Both the position numbers and the translations under genes were made by a program. The notes under the pieces were generated by a model. That model did no database searches and was not told where the DNA came from. It worked only from the letters and a program-made list of their open reading frames with translations. DNA of 64,000 nt, from assembly GCA_023411575.1 (NCBI GenBank), contig JAEYOP010000023.1, positions 1 through 64,000 on the forward strand, read 5' to 3'. Shown piece by piece: positions 8,534 through 17,101 of the stretch (positions within the stretch are counted from its first letter, which is position 1; the number at the start of each line of letters is the position of its first letter). The stretch is from Bacillota bacterium (GTDB lineage: Bacteria; Bacillota; Clostridia; Acetivibrionales; DTU013).

Positions 8534-9127
8534 ATGGACCAAAGACAGCTTGTAAATCACTGCCGGTCGGGTGATTTGGACAGCTTTGAAGAATTATACA
8601 GGCTCTACAGGCAAAAAGCCCTTGGAACGGCGTATCTGATCGCCGGCAGAAAGAACCTCGCGGAAGACATCGTCCAGGAAGCTTTTATCCTCTGCTACAG
8701 CCAGATCCGGCGGCTGAAAAATCCGGACGCCTTCAGCACCTGGTTTTACAGGCTTCTCGTCCGGGTGGCGTGGCGGATGTCGGCCAAGCAGAAGAGCACC
8801 CTTTCCTATGAAGACGGCGACGCCGGACAGGGCGAGCTTTCGCCGGACCCCTCCGCCGACGGCGGCAATCCCGACTTTTTCGACGACCGCATCCTGGTCC
8901 GGGAAGCGGTAAAAAAGCTCAGTCCCCAATTGAAAACCGTAGTGATCATGTACTATTTCAATGAATTGAGCATAAGGGAAATCGCCAGGGTGCTGGATTG
9001 TTTTGAGGGCACCGTGAAATCCAGGCTGTACAAGGCCAGAAAAATGCTGGAAAAGGAACTGAAGGTTTCTTTTGAAGACGGCGGAGGTCCCGCATTGGCA
9101 GAAAAGGAGTTGACGGCAAATGGGTAA
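8534..9127 (+). CDS. ECF RNA polymerase sigma factor
   Basis: A 197-residue sigma-70 family protein with only regions 2 and 4. Region 2 (about 10-80) contains 'AEDIVQEAFILCY' and the core-binding/melting segment 'NPDAFSTWFYRLLVRVAWR'. Region 4 (about 125-180) has 'LKTVVIMYYFNELSIREIARVLDCFEGTVKSRLYKAR', a clear helix-turn-helix for -35 recognition. AAGGAGA lies 8 bases before the ATG. The stop overlaps the start of the next gene by eight bases, the usual coupling of a sigma factor with its membrane anti-sigma factor. The inducing signal is unknown. Confidence 0.92.
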   Translation: MDQRQLVNHCRSGDLDSFEELYRLYRQKALGTAYLIAGRKNLAEDIVQEAFILCYSQIRRLKNPDAFSTWFYRLLVRVAWRMSAKQKSTLSYEDGDAGQGELSPDPSADGGNPDFFDDRILVREAVKKLSPQLKTVVIMYYFNELSIREIARVLDCFEGTVKSRLYKARKMLEKELKVSFEDGGGPALAEKELTANG

Positions 9128-10130
9128 AGATCTTGATTCCATCATAAAAGACGCCCTGGCGGACGAAACCGGGAAGCTTTCCGATTCGGAAGAGGGTTTC
9201 GGTAAAATAAAAGAGGAAATCAAAAACGGAAAAGGCGGGAAAAAGTACAAATACGCACTTCTGTCTTTCGGCATGCGAAAAAGCGTTTCCGTATTCGCCT
9301 GCTTTCTGGCGGTCAGCGCCACCCTGCTTTTTTCCACCTCCAGCCAGGCAAGGGGGCTTGCATCCCAGGCCATTGAAAGCATCACCACCCTGTTTGTAAT
9401 GGAAAAGAAGGGCGATGATCTGCAAATCGTCCAGAAGCCGTCCAATGAAGTGATGCTGACCAGCGGCGTGAGCTCCACCACCTTTAAAAGCGACGAAGCG
9501 CTCGGCAAAATATTGGGGTTCGACGTCCATTTTCCGGGGACTTTGGACGCCTCTTCAGACAGCCCCTACCAATTGAACTACAAATGCCTGGGCGTAGTCC
9601 TCGGAAAGCAGCTTGACTATGACGTCCTGCAGGGCCTTGAAGCCGAGATGCTCCGCGCGGTAACAGACGATGAAGCCTTCGGGCGGCTGTCCCCCTATAA
9701 GCCGTTCCGGGATGTGACCGGCGCCTATAAAAAGGCGGACGGCTCTACTTTCTTTATCAATCTGTCCGATATCCGGCACTCCCCCGGAATTGCGGGAGGC
9801 TCCTGGCCGGAATCCAACGATATGGAATCCGGCGGGCCGGAATCCAGCGGGCCGGAATCCGACGGGGCGGGCGCGGGACGGCAAAAGGTTCGGATCGGCG
9901 GATGCAAGGGATATTGGGAGACAATGCCCGTTCCGGTTTATCCCACCGTCATCGAAAACAATGTGGGCAAATCGGACATGACCGCCAAGCCGGTCATCAA
10001 GGAAGTCCATACGCTGATGTGGGAAAATCCGCAAACGGTTTTTATTCTCAATACCGACCGGAATTTGGAACTGACCCTGGAGGAAGCCCTTGGCATCGCG
10101 GAAGAGTTTATGAAAAATTACAATAACTAA
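9120..10130 (+). CDS. membrane-anchored anti-sigma factor-like protein
   Basis: A 336-residue protein with a charged N-terminal cytosolic part (1-55), one transmembrane helix (about 58-78, 'VFACFLAVSATLLFSTSS') and a roughly 255-residue extracytoplasmic domain with an 'EGDDLQIV..'-type beta-rich fold as in DUF4367-like anti-sigma proteins. A Pro/Gly/Ser-Glu repeat of 5-6 residues (ESNDMESGGPESSGPESDG) around residue 230 looks like a linker. Its start overlaps the sigma gene. Expected to hold the sigma factor inactive at the membrane until a cell-envelope cue; this is inference from position and topology. Confidence 0.75.
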   Translation: MGKDLDSIIKDALADETGKLSDSEEGFGKIKEEIKNGKGGKKYKYALLSFGMRKSVSVFACFLAVSATLLFSTSSQARGLASQAIESITTLFVMEKKGDDLQIVQKPSNEVMLTSGVSSTTFKSDEALGKILGFDVHFPGTLDASSDSPYQLNYKCLGVVLGKQLDYDVLQGLEAEMLRAVTDDEAFGRLSPYKPFRDVTGAYKKADGSTFFINLSDIRHSPGIAGGSWPESNDMESGGPESSGPESDGAGAGRQKVRIGGCKGYWETMPVPVYPTVIENNVGKSDMTAKPVIKEVHTLMWENPQTVFILNTDRNLELTLEEALGIAEEFMKNYNN

Positions 10131-10152
10131 GTAAATGAATAGGAGGTTCCCG

Positions 10153-11715
10153 ATGAAACAAAAAACCATACGAATATTCTTTGTTGTCCTGTCCATACTC
10201 CTGTCGATTTCCCAGCTCGCAGGCTGCGGAAGCCTTTTGAAAACTGGAGGGGAGGAGGAAGAAAGCGGACAATATGAAAGTGTCCTCGTCAACGACAAGT
10301 CCGTACCCATCCGGTTTTACTTCCCGGGCTCCCAGCCGAAGAGCTGGCCGGCCGTGAAGCAGCAGCTCGAGGACCGGATCAAGGACTCGGTCAATGCGAC
10401 CCTGGATTTCCACTGGTTGGAATTCCAGAGCTATATGCAGAAGATGGGGGTCCTGGACGCGTCGGAAGAGCCCTTTGACGCCTTTTGCCTGGGGAAGCCG
10501 GATACCTATTACCCGGACTTCACGAAGCTGGCAAGGGAGGGAAAGCTGAAAGACATTTCCCAGCTTTTCGTCCGGAATGCGCCCGGGCTGCTGAACAAAT
10601 TCTCGGATGAGGAACTCCGCTACGGAAAGGTTGACGGAAAGCTCTACGCCGTCCCGTCCTTATACCCTCACGCCTACTGCACCTATATGATGGTGGACGA
10701 TGCGCTGCTCAAGAAGTACAACATATCCGGCATTTCCGATTTCGAGCAGTATGAAGCCTACCTGAAGACGATCAAGGAAAAGGAACAGGACCGGGTGCCC
10801 GGCATTATCGCCAATGGCGTCGATACCCTCAAGCTTTTCGCGAGAGGCTCCGGCTATGTCATCGCCGATTACGCCCAAAGGCTCGTCTATAAATGGGAGG
10901 ATCCGAAGATGAAGCTGACGGCCTGGGAAGAGACGCCCGAATTCAAGGAAGCCGCGTACTATATAGCGGATTGGTTTGCCAAGGGATATCTGGAATCCAA
11001 CCCGGACCAGTCCAAGGTAACCTCCTTCGTTTACTACGGAGATATGTATCCGCCCACCGATGAAACCTCACAGATGACCTTCAACAACTCCTCCGGCGAA
11101 ATAAAGCAATCCGACCCGCTCCGGATATTCTACCTGTACCCGGAAAAGCAGGTGCAGCGGGACAATCCCATGGGTTCTTTCTTCTTCAACGGCTCCTTCG
11201 TCTTCCCCGCCTCCTCGGCAAACGCCGACAGGGCCCTGCAGTTCCTGGACTGGGTGCAGAAGGATAAAAGCAATTATTATCTGATGAAATACGGCATTGA
11301 AGGAACCGATTACGTTCTGGATGAAAAGAGCGGGTATCCGACTATGCCGAAGGGAATGGACTTCAACAACAGAACCTACCTGTACTGGGACGGCTCCTTT
11401 GCCTTTGAAAACATCGAATTCCTGCCGGAGGCGAAGGACGATCAGGGCAATGGGACGACGGACCTGCGGCAGTTCCTCGAAAAGAATTCGAAATATCCTC
11501 CCCACGGCGCCCTGTACCCGGACTACAAAACCATGCAGGAGACCGCCGACAAGAGAGCCGGAAAATTTTCCGAATTTGAATATAAAATCTCAAGCGGCGC
11601 CATGAAAGATAAAAGCGAAGTCGATCAATTCATAAAGGAACTGGAAGCGCTGGGCACCGCCAATCTTGTCGCCGAAGTGCAGAAGCAGCTGGACGAAGCA
11701 GTAAGCCAGAAATAG
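10153..11715 (+). CDS. extracellular solute-binding lipoprotein
   Basis: About 520 residues. A signal peptide 'IRIFFVVLSILLSISQ' ends in the lipobox LAGC, so the mature protein is lipid-anchored at the Cys. The rest has the two-lobe pattern of family 1 ABC solute-binding proteins ('FDAFCLGKPDTYYPDFTKLAREGKLKDIS', and 'DRALQFLDWVQKD' late in the chain). The ATG at 10153 has AGGAGG six bases upstream; an ATG at 10135 lacks one. No permease or ATPase genes follow, so it may serve as the sensor or an orphan binding protein of the sigma operon. The ligand is probably an oligosaccharide, by analogy with the family and with the facing lyase-like gene. Confidence 0.82.
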   Translation: MKQKTIRIFFVVLSILLSISQLAGCGSLLKTGGEEEESGQYESVLVNDKSVPIRFYFPGSQPKSWPAVKQQLEDRIKDSVNATLDFHWLEFQSYMQKMGVLDASEEPFDAFCLGKPDTYYPDFTKLAREGKLKDISQLFVRNAPGLLNKFSDEELRYGKVDGKLYAVPSLYPHAYCTYMMVDDALLKKYNISGISDFEQYEAYLKTIKEKEQDRVPGIIANGVDTLKLFARGSGYVIADYAQRLVYKWEDPKMKLTAWEETPEFKEAAYYIADWFAKGYLESNPDQSKVTSFVYYGDMYPPTDETSQMTFNNSSGEIKQSDPLRIFYLYPEKQVQRDNPMGSFFFNGSFVFPASSANADRALQFLDWVQKDKSNYYLMKYGIEGTDYVLDEKSGYPTMPKGMDFNNRTYLYWDGSFAFENIEFLPEAKDDQGNGTTDLRQFLEKNSKYPPHGALYPDYKTMQETADKRAGKFSEFEYKISSGAMKDKSEVDQFIKELEALGTANLVAEVQKQLDEAVSQK

Positions 11716-11737
11716 GAGGGCTCTGCTTTTTGCCAGG

Positions 11738-12850
11738 CTACAGCCTTGCGAGAAGCTCGTCGGTAAAAGTAAGGGCGACATCGACGCGGCCCGATACGGT
11801 GGCCGTATGGGTGATGATCGCCCCGTCGGGGGAAAACCGGGGATGGGGATCGATGTGGTACACGTCGCCCGGCGTCGAGAGTTCCGGGTTTTTGGAAACG
11901 ATCGTGAGCCATTTTCCGGATTCCCGGTGGATAAATTGCACATTCGAGGGGCAGTTGCGGTAAAAATCCGTCCACGGATGGCGGTCGGCCACAAACCAGC
12001 TGCCATGGCCGAAGTCGTGGGCATGCCAGAACTTGCCGGTCACCCAGCTTTCCCAGGAAAGATCGTGCCGGTCGAATCGCAGGATGGCCGGCCCGCCCAA
12101 CTGTTCCATCTGGTTCAGGGCGTAAAAATGATCGCCGTCCGTGTCCCACCATTCGTGGGTGACCCGTATGTTGTCGCGGAATATGGGAGCGAAATCGCCG
12201 CTGCGCTTCAGCAGCCAGAGCCGGTTGTCATACGGAATTTTTGCGCCGGTCCGGGGATCGGTCTGGTTTTCCTGGGCGATCAGCGCCAGGTCCCCATCTG
12301 TCGGGCAGAACTGGCCGTGGTTGTAATACCGGTCAAAATACCGCCATAGTGAAAATTGCCCTGTCTGCAGTTCAAAGGTCCCGGCGAAGAACCTGCCGCC
12401 GCACGCGGCTTCAAAAAATAGCTCCTTCCGGTCCGGAGAGAAGGTCAGATGAGTGGTATTATGCACCAGCGCCCTGTCGCCGAACAGCTCATCGGGATAT
12501 TTTGCGAGAAGCTCGGTTTTATCCCGCGGCCTGGGTCCGCGGAAACACAGATACCGTTTGGACGCCCAATAAACCCCTTCCTCCGTTACCAGCGGGCTTG
12601 CGTCGAAAAAACGGGTTTCCGGATACACGTTCAGCATACCCTCTTCAAAATCAATTACGCCCAGCATCTTGCCGTCGGCGGGGGGATATGCGGCATAAAA
12701 CCAAAGATAGCGCTGCGACGGGGAAAAGCCCGTATTCACGAAATAGAAGGACTGCTGAATCGGCGCGACCCGTTCCTTCAGCAAATAGGATACCACTCCG
12801 CTCTGTGGGTCCCTGTATGGGGTAAACAGCTTATTCAATGTACTTTTCAT
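11738..12850 (-). CDS. oligogalacturonate lyase-like beta-propeller (PL22-like)
   Basis: About 370 residues. Repeated 'SPS/SPD' propeller turns ('FSPSQRYLW', 'FSPDRKELFF', 'PRFSPDGAII') show a beta-propeller. His-rich stretches 'HEWWDTDGDHFYALNQ', 'HAHDFGHGSW' and 'IDPHPRFSPDG' resemble the catalytic and Mn-ligand positions of oligogalacturonate lyases, which cleave short pectin fragments. A TolB-like protein is the alternative. The ATG at 12850 has AGGGAGAG upstream; the open frame to 12904 would overlap the next gene. No signal peptide, consistent with cytosolic action. Convergent with the solute-binding protein gene. Confidence 0.6.
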   Translation of the reverse strand: MKSTLNKLFTPYRDPQSGVVSYLLKERVAPIQQSFYFVNTGFSPSQRYLWFYAAYPPADGKMLGVIDFEEGMLNVYPETRFFDASPLVTEEGVYWASKRYLCFRGPRPRDKTELLAKYPDELFGDRALVHNTTHLTFSPDRKELFFEAACGGRFFAGTFELQTGQFSLWRYFDRYYNHGQFCPTDGDLALIAQENQTDPRTGAKIPYDNRLWLLKRSGDFAPIFRDNIRVTHEWWDTDGDHFYALNQMEQLGGPAILRFDRHDLSWESWVTGKFWHAHDFGHGSWFVADRHPWTDFYRNCPSNVQFIHRESGKWLTIVSKNPELSTPGDVYHIDPHPRFSPDGAIITHTATVSGRVDVALTFTDELLARL

Positions 12851-12860
12851 ATGGCTCTCC

Positions 12861-13214
12861 CTATTCCTTTGTTGTTTTCTTTGCTCCTCCGGTAAGCACC
12901 TCACCGCCGGACAGGGTCAGGGTCCCCCGGTTGAAGTCCAGCTTGGCGCCTCCGGACAGGAGCGCCGTTGCCTCAATCTCCAGCTCGCCGCCGGACCATT
13001 CCGCTTCGATAACCCATAGCTCGAGGCTGTAGGTAGGTTCCGTTTCCTCCGGCTCTTCGTCTTCCGGCTTTTCCAGCTTTTCGGCCTCTTCCGCCGGCTC
13101 CTGCTCCTGGGGCGCCTCTCCGTTAACCGCCAGCATGGTATAGGCCATTGGAACATAGATGGCCTCGATCTGGGCTATAATGGCAAACTGGGCCAGTTCC
13201 CCGTAGACCGTCAT
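12861..13214 (-). CDS. C-terminal part of a frameshifted zinc-ribbon membrane protein
   Basis: The 117-residue ORF starts at an ATG with no ribosome-binding site, and its frame is open well upstream (…WLYTGGIIKYCGDATAFKSLDAQRK). The upstream zinc-ribbon ORF ends in another frame only about 50 bases away, so the two probably made one protein. The segment is hydrophobic-to-acidic, with an E/P-rich run (EQEPAEEAEKLEKPEDEEPEE) and a C-terminal 'GGAKLDFNRGTLTLSGGEVLTGG' beta-like repeat. Role unknown. Confidence 0.5.
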   Translation of the reverse strand: MTVYGELAQFAIIAQIEAIYVPMAYTMLAVNGEAPQEQEPAEEAEKLEKPEDEEPEETEPTYSLELWVIEAEWSGGELEIEATALLSGGAKLDFNRGTLTLSGGEVLTGGAKKTTKE

Positions 13215-13264
13215 CTTGCGCTGGGCGTCCAGGGACTTGAAGGCAGTGGCGTCCCCGCAGTATT

Positions 13265-13768
13265 TTATAATGCCTCCCGTATAAAGCCAATCCCTCTGGC
13301 ATAGGCCTGTATTCTTCCGGCCTCCGCTCCACTGACCGCCCGGATGTCTTCCCGGCCCACGGTCGGCTTCACCGTCCGGAGGATCAGCGGGGAAAGCTTA
13401 TTGAAGGTCCCCCTCTGAACCAGGAACGGAAAGATGAATTGCTGCACCAGCAGAATTACTGCTAAAAAAACGGCCAGGACGATGACCGGCTTTTTAGGAA
13501 ACCGGCCGGCAGGCTTCCGCTCCGGCTGGAGCCGCTGATGGCCCGTGAGGGGCCGGACTGGCGCGGCCGGCGGGGCCGACGCGGCTAGCGGAGTTGGCGC
13601 GGTCGGCTGGCCGGGATCGGCCCGGTGATCGTCTTGGCGATCGTCATTTGCCTGGGAAAGGGGTGGTCCGTCATGGGAAACAGGGTCTGTGGGTGCACTG
13701 CAGCCGGGGCAGAAACGGGCGTTTTCTTTCAAATCAGATCCGCATTGTCTGCAAAACATGATTTCCAC
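13265..13768 (-). CDS. zinc-ribbon membrane protein, N-terminal part
   Basis: A 167-residue ORF. Residues 5-22 form a zinc ribbon (CRQCGSDLKENARFCPGC). A Pro/Ala-rich linker leads to a transmembrane helix (about 95-115, 'VIVLAVFLAVILLVQQFIFPFL') and an extracytoplasmic remainder that stops abruptly at 'GIGFIREAL'. Proteins of this 'zinc-ribbon, linker, TM, domain' plan are common in Bacillota and mostly uncharacterised. The sudden stop with open coding potential in the next frame suggests a single-base indel; see the finding. Confidence 0.6.
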   Translation of the reverse strand: MEIMFCRQCGSDLKENARFCPGCSAPTDPVSHDGPPLSQANDDRQDDHRADPGQPTAPTPLAASAPPAAPVRPLTGHQRLQPERKPAGRFPKKPVIVLAVFLAVILLVQQFIFPFLVQRGTFNKLSPLILRTVKPTVGREDIRAVSGAEAGRIQAYARGIGFIREAL

Positions 13769-13932
13769 TCCTTATTCGCATTTTTCTAGTCCACGGTCAG
13801 ATTATATATCACCTTCCATATAATTTCCACCATTCAATCCGTGCGGATTGCTCCGGCTGCAGTCCGGTATTGCCCTGCTTCCATATATGGAATAAAATAT
13901 AGCTGCATGAAGAAGAAAGGAAGAATGCCTGC

Positions 13933-14391
13933 ATGAATCAACCGAATATCCGGACAAGCTCGCTGCTGCAAAAGCTTTTTAAAGCCCCCAGCCTGAAGAT
14001 GTTCCTGGCCGAAAACAAGGACGCCATGTACACGCCTTCCCTGACTGAATATCTGGACCGGCTTTGCGCCGAAAAAAGCACGGTCAGGGAGCAGGTCATT
14101 TCAAGGGCGGGTATTGAAAGGACCTTCGGGCATCAGCTGTTCCGGGGCTCACGAAAGGTATCGCGGGACAATGTGCTGCGATTGGCTTTCGGATTTGGCC
14201 TGACCGAAGAGGAAACGCAGGAGCTTTTGGATATCGCGCGCAAAGCGCGGCTCTGTCCGAAAATCAAGCGCGATGCCGTGATTCTTTACAGCCTTTCCCG
14301 GCGCCTTTCCATTCAGGAGGCGCAGCTTGATCTCAACGAGCTTGGCCTTACTCTGCTGGGAGGTGAAAAATATGAGCATTCAGACCGATGA
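13933..14391 (+). CDS. helix-turn-helix (XRE-like) protein
   Basis: A 152-residue soluble protein with 'TVREQVISRAGIERTFGHQLFRGSRKVSRDNVLRLAFGFGL', an XRE-like helix-turn-helix at about residues 50-92, followed by two helices. The first 40 residues are a helical extension. Its end overlaps the start of the Ser/Thr kinase gene by 20 bases, so the two are translationally coupled and probably functionally linked. It may be a transcription factor or a kinase substrate; nothing shows which. Confidence 0.65.
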   Translation: MNQPNIRTSSLLQKLFKAPSLKMFLAENKDAMYTPSLTEYLDRLCAEKSTVREQVISRAGIERTFGHQLFRGSRKVSRDNVLRLAFGFGLTEEETQELLDIARKARLCPKIKRDAVILYSLSRRLSIQEAQLDLNELGLTLLGGEKYEHSDR

Positions 14392-15991
14392 GATGCAGTC
14401 CTGTTTTGCGGCCGACGATTTTCCGGCGAATTTTTCCCGATGGTACGAGCCGCTGGAATGTCTCGCAGACAAGCCCGAATGCGAAACCTTTTATGTCAGG
14501 GAAAAAAACTCAGGCCGGTTTGCCATAGCAAAATGCTACAAGGATAAGGCTTTGTTCCCACGTACGGGAGAGGCCCGGATTCTGGACGCACTGCACCACC
14601 AGGGGATACCTCGCTTTTTCGGCGCGTTTGAAAATGACTCCATGCTTTGCGTTGTCCGCGAGTACGTACAGGGAGTGACACTGGACGACTGGCTAAAGGA
14701 GAACCCGGTGGCAGGACCGAAGCCCCTGTCCATCCTTCTCCAGCTCTGTGACATCCTCTCCTATCTTCATACCCAGTCGCCCCCCGTTATCCATCGTGAT
14801 ATTAAACCGCAGAACATCGTGATAACCCGGGAGGGAACGGTAAAGCTCATTGACTTCGGTATCTCCCGCACCTACAACGAAAATGGGAAAAGCGATACCG
14901 TATCTTTCGGCACGCAGGAATTTGCCGCACCGGAGCAATACGGCTTTTCACAGACCGACCAACGCGCCGATCTTTTTTCATTGGGCGTCGTAATGGGCTA
15001 TTTGCTGACCGGAAAAACAGAGCCGAAAGCAGTCCTGGAAAAGCTCAAGGATAAGAAGCTCGCATCCGTATATAAAAAATGTACGGCCTTCGACCCCAAT
15101 GTCCGCTTCGCTACGGCGGAAAAACTGAAAAATGCCTTGCTCCGTTTGGAAGACAAACGGCGGAAGGCATTCGGACGCTTTGTCACGGTTTCTCTTGCCT
15201 GCCTGCTTTTTCTCGCCGCCGGTTTCGCAATAGGCAGATATACGAACTTTTCTCCGGCCTTTCTGGAATCCGGGAGGGTTGCCTTCGAGGAGCCCCTGAT
15301 CGGAAAGGCCGTCCGCGTGCAGCTGGGGAAAAGCGCAGACGAACCGGTTTCAGAAGAAGAATTGCTTGCTGTCGAGAAGCTCTACATTTTTTCCACGGAA
15401 ACCGCGAAAACGGAACCGGAGATCAATGCCATCGTTGACGATATGGTAACCCGTGGCACTGCAAAGCCGGGCGGGATGCATACGCTTGCGGACCTCGCAA
15501 AGCTGCCCAATCTGCGCGTACTCTTTATCTCCATGCAGCAGCTTGAGGATATTTCCCCGGTTGCCGGTCTTCCGCATCTGGAGGATGTCGTTCTGAAAAA
15601 CAATCCCATCCGGGATGTCTCCCCCCTTTCCGGACTTCCGCGCCTCCGGCGGCTGTCCCTGTTCGACACTTCCGTAACGGATTTTTCGCCGCTTGCCAAA
15701 TGCCCCACGCTGCAAAACCTGGAGGCGGGCGGAGCCGCTTACGATTCTATCGAGCCGTTTGCGGCGCTGACGGGACTGTCTATGCTTTCTCTTTATCAAT
15801 CCACAGTCAACTCGCTGGCCGGTATAGAGAGACTCTCCCGGCTGCAAAGCTTTGAAGTGGACTATGTCAACGGGGATCTCGCCCCGCTGTCGGAACTGCC
15901 AAACCTGCGGAATGTATCATTCCATGAGGATATGCGGGGTAAGGCTGCGGCAATGCAGGCAGATGCGCGTTTCACGATCCGTTACCGCTAA
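14372..15991 (+). CDS. Ser/Thr protein kinase with C-terminal leucine-rich repeats
   Basis: About 539 residues from the ATG at 14372 (GGGAGGTG six bases upstream). The N-terminal Hanks-type kinase domain has HRDIKPQN (catalytic loop), DFGIS (Mg loop) and 'GTQEFAAPEQYG' (activation/APE region). A transmembrane helix (about 275-293) follows, then an extracytoplasmic leucine-rich-repeat region with five or so 22-residue units ('LPNLRVLFISMQQLEDISPVAGLPHL'). Normal eukaryote-like kinases of Bacillota carry PASTA repeats instead. It likely senses an extracellular ligand through the LRRs; the target is unknown. Confidence 0.87.
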   Translation: MSIQTDEMQSCFAADDFPANFSRWYEPLECLADKPECETFYVREKNSGRFAIAKCYKDKALFPRTGEARILDALHHQGIPRFFGAFENDSMLCVVREYVQGVTLDDWLKENPVAGPKPLSILLQLCDILSYLHTQSPPVIHRDIKPQNIVITREGTVKLIDFGISRTYNENGKSDTVSFGTQEFAAPEQYGFSQTDQRADLFSLGVVMGYLLTGKTEPKAVLEKLKDKKLASVYKKCTAFDPNVRFATAEKLKNALLRLEDKRRKAFGRFVTVSLACLLFLAAGFAIGRYTNFSPAFLESGRVAFEEPLIGKAVRVQLGKSADEPVSEEELLAVEKLYIFSTETAKTEPEINAIVDDMVTRGTAKPGGMHTLADLAKLPNLRVLFISMQQLEDISPVAGLPHLEDVVLKNNPIRDVSPLSGLPRLRRLSLFDTSVTDFSPLAKCPTLQNLEAGGAAYDSIEPFAALTGLSMLSLYQSTVNSLAGIERLSRLQSFEVDYVNGDLAPLSELPNLRNVSFHEDMRGKAAAMQADARFTIRYR

Positions 15992-16123
15992 AGCGCGGTT
16001 CCATTTGCAGATTGTTTCGGCCGGTCCCTGTTTGTGAGCAGTTTGCTCACCTGTTTGAGAGTCCGATTTCCTATAATATTTTTGGGCAGAAAAAATACCT
16101 ACAAGCAAAAAGGAGAAGCGCTT

Positions 16124-16924
16124 ATGAAGAAATATTGGATAATCGCATGCCTAACAGGATTACTGGTTCTGCTGCCGGCTTGCACGCAAGCGCCGGCGGA
16201 ATCCGGTGTATCGGAATCCGTCCTGTCGGAATCTCCGCAGGAAACGGTTCCGTCAGAGGAGGCTTCGACTGTCGCTCCCGTCGAGGCCGTTGAGTTTAAC
16301 GATCCGGTATTGGAGCAAAAAATCCGAACAGCCATGAACAGGCCGGAAGGCCCCATCACGGTGGAAGAAGCCGCAGCGGTCACAACCCTGGATCTCGGCA
16401 ATGAAAGCTTTGAAAAAATGAATGACGGCAATAAATTCAAGGACATCAGCGCATTAAGGTATTTTACCGGCTTGAAGGAACTGAACCTTTCCTTTAACGA
16501 ATTCAGCGATCTATCCTCTCTGTCCGGATTGACCAGCCTGGAGACTTTGGCCTTTAATGGCACCTGGGTGGAGGATATCACTCCCCTGAAGGATTTGACC
16601 AATCTGAAATGCCTGGTATTTTGCTGGATGCGGGGAGACAGCGGCACACCGAAGGGCATAGAGAGCCTGAGCGCCTTGTCGGGCTTAAAAAATCTTGAAA
16701 TGCTCGACGCAAAAAACGCCGGCATCAGGGACATCTCCGCTCTGGCCGATTTGCCGAAGCTGTGGGAGGTACAACTCAACGACAACCTGATTAAGGACGT
16801 AAGCCCGCTGGCGGAAGTAAAAGCGCTGAAAACATTATTGCTTGCAGGGAATCCGGTGGAGAACTTCAGCCCCCTCAAGGATATTTATGCTCAATTGGAG
16901 GGAAAGGATTTCGAAATCAAATAG
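16124..16924 (+). CDS. leucine-rich-repeat lipoprotein
   Basis: About 266 residues. The signal sequence ends in 'LLVLLPAC', a lipobox. A Ser/Glu-rich spacer precedes an LRR array from about residue 95 to 250 with 22-residue steps of the 'L..LK.L.LS.N...D.S.L' type ('LKELNLSFNEFSDLSSLSGL'). AGGAGA lies before the ATG. It follows the kinase-LRR gene by 132 bases on the same strand; both probably display LRRs at the cell surface. A DUF-type 'internalin-like' adhesion or ligand-binding role is inferred from the fold only. Confidence 0.8.
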   Translation: MKKYWIIACLTGLLVLLPACTQAPAESGVSESVLSESPQETVPSEEASTVAPVEAVEFNDPVLEQKIRTAMNRPEGPITVEEAAAVTTLDLGNESFEKMNDGNKFKDISALRYFTGLKELNLSFNEFSDLSSLSGLTSLETLAFNGTWVEDITPLKDLTNLKCLVFCWMRGDSGTPKGIESLSALSGLKNLEMLDAKNAGIRDISALADLPKLWEVQLNDNLIKDVSPLAEVKALKTLLLAGNPVENFSPLKDIYAQLEGKDFEIK

Positions 16925-17037
16925 GCCGATTCGCTTATCCCCGTCGCAGGCCGGGCTTTTCCGCCTTCAGCTTGAACTCCCGGAGGATTTTTGCCGCTTG
17001 CCCATTCGGAATGCTTGTAAGGAGCAGGAGGTTCTGA

Positions 17038-17078
17038 TTGACACTTTTCGATTTGGCGCATATAATAGTCATATCGAA
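17038..17078 (+). promoter_or_regulatory. consensus promoter and ArsR operator
   Basis: TTGACA (17038-17043), 17 bases, TATAAT (17061-17066): a perfect sigma-A promoter. TTCGAT (17047-17052) and ATCGAA (17073-17078) form an inverted pair around the -10 box, a fitting site for the ArsR protein encoded next. It would drive arsR-hgcA-hgcB-arsC as one transcript. Confidence 0.7.
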
Positions 17079-17101
17079 GTTTTTAGATTTGAGGTGTCAA
17101 T

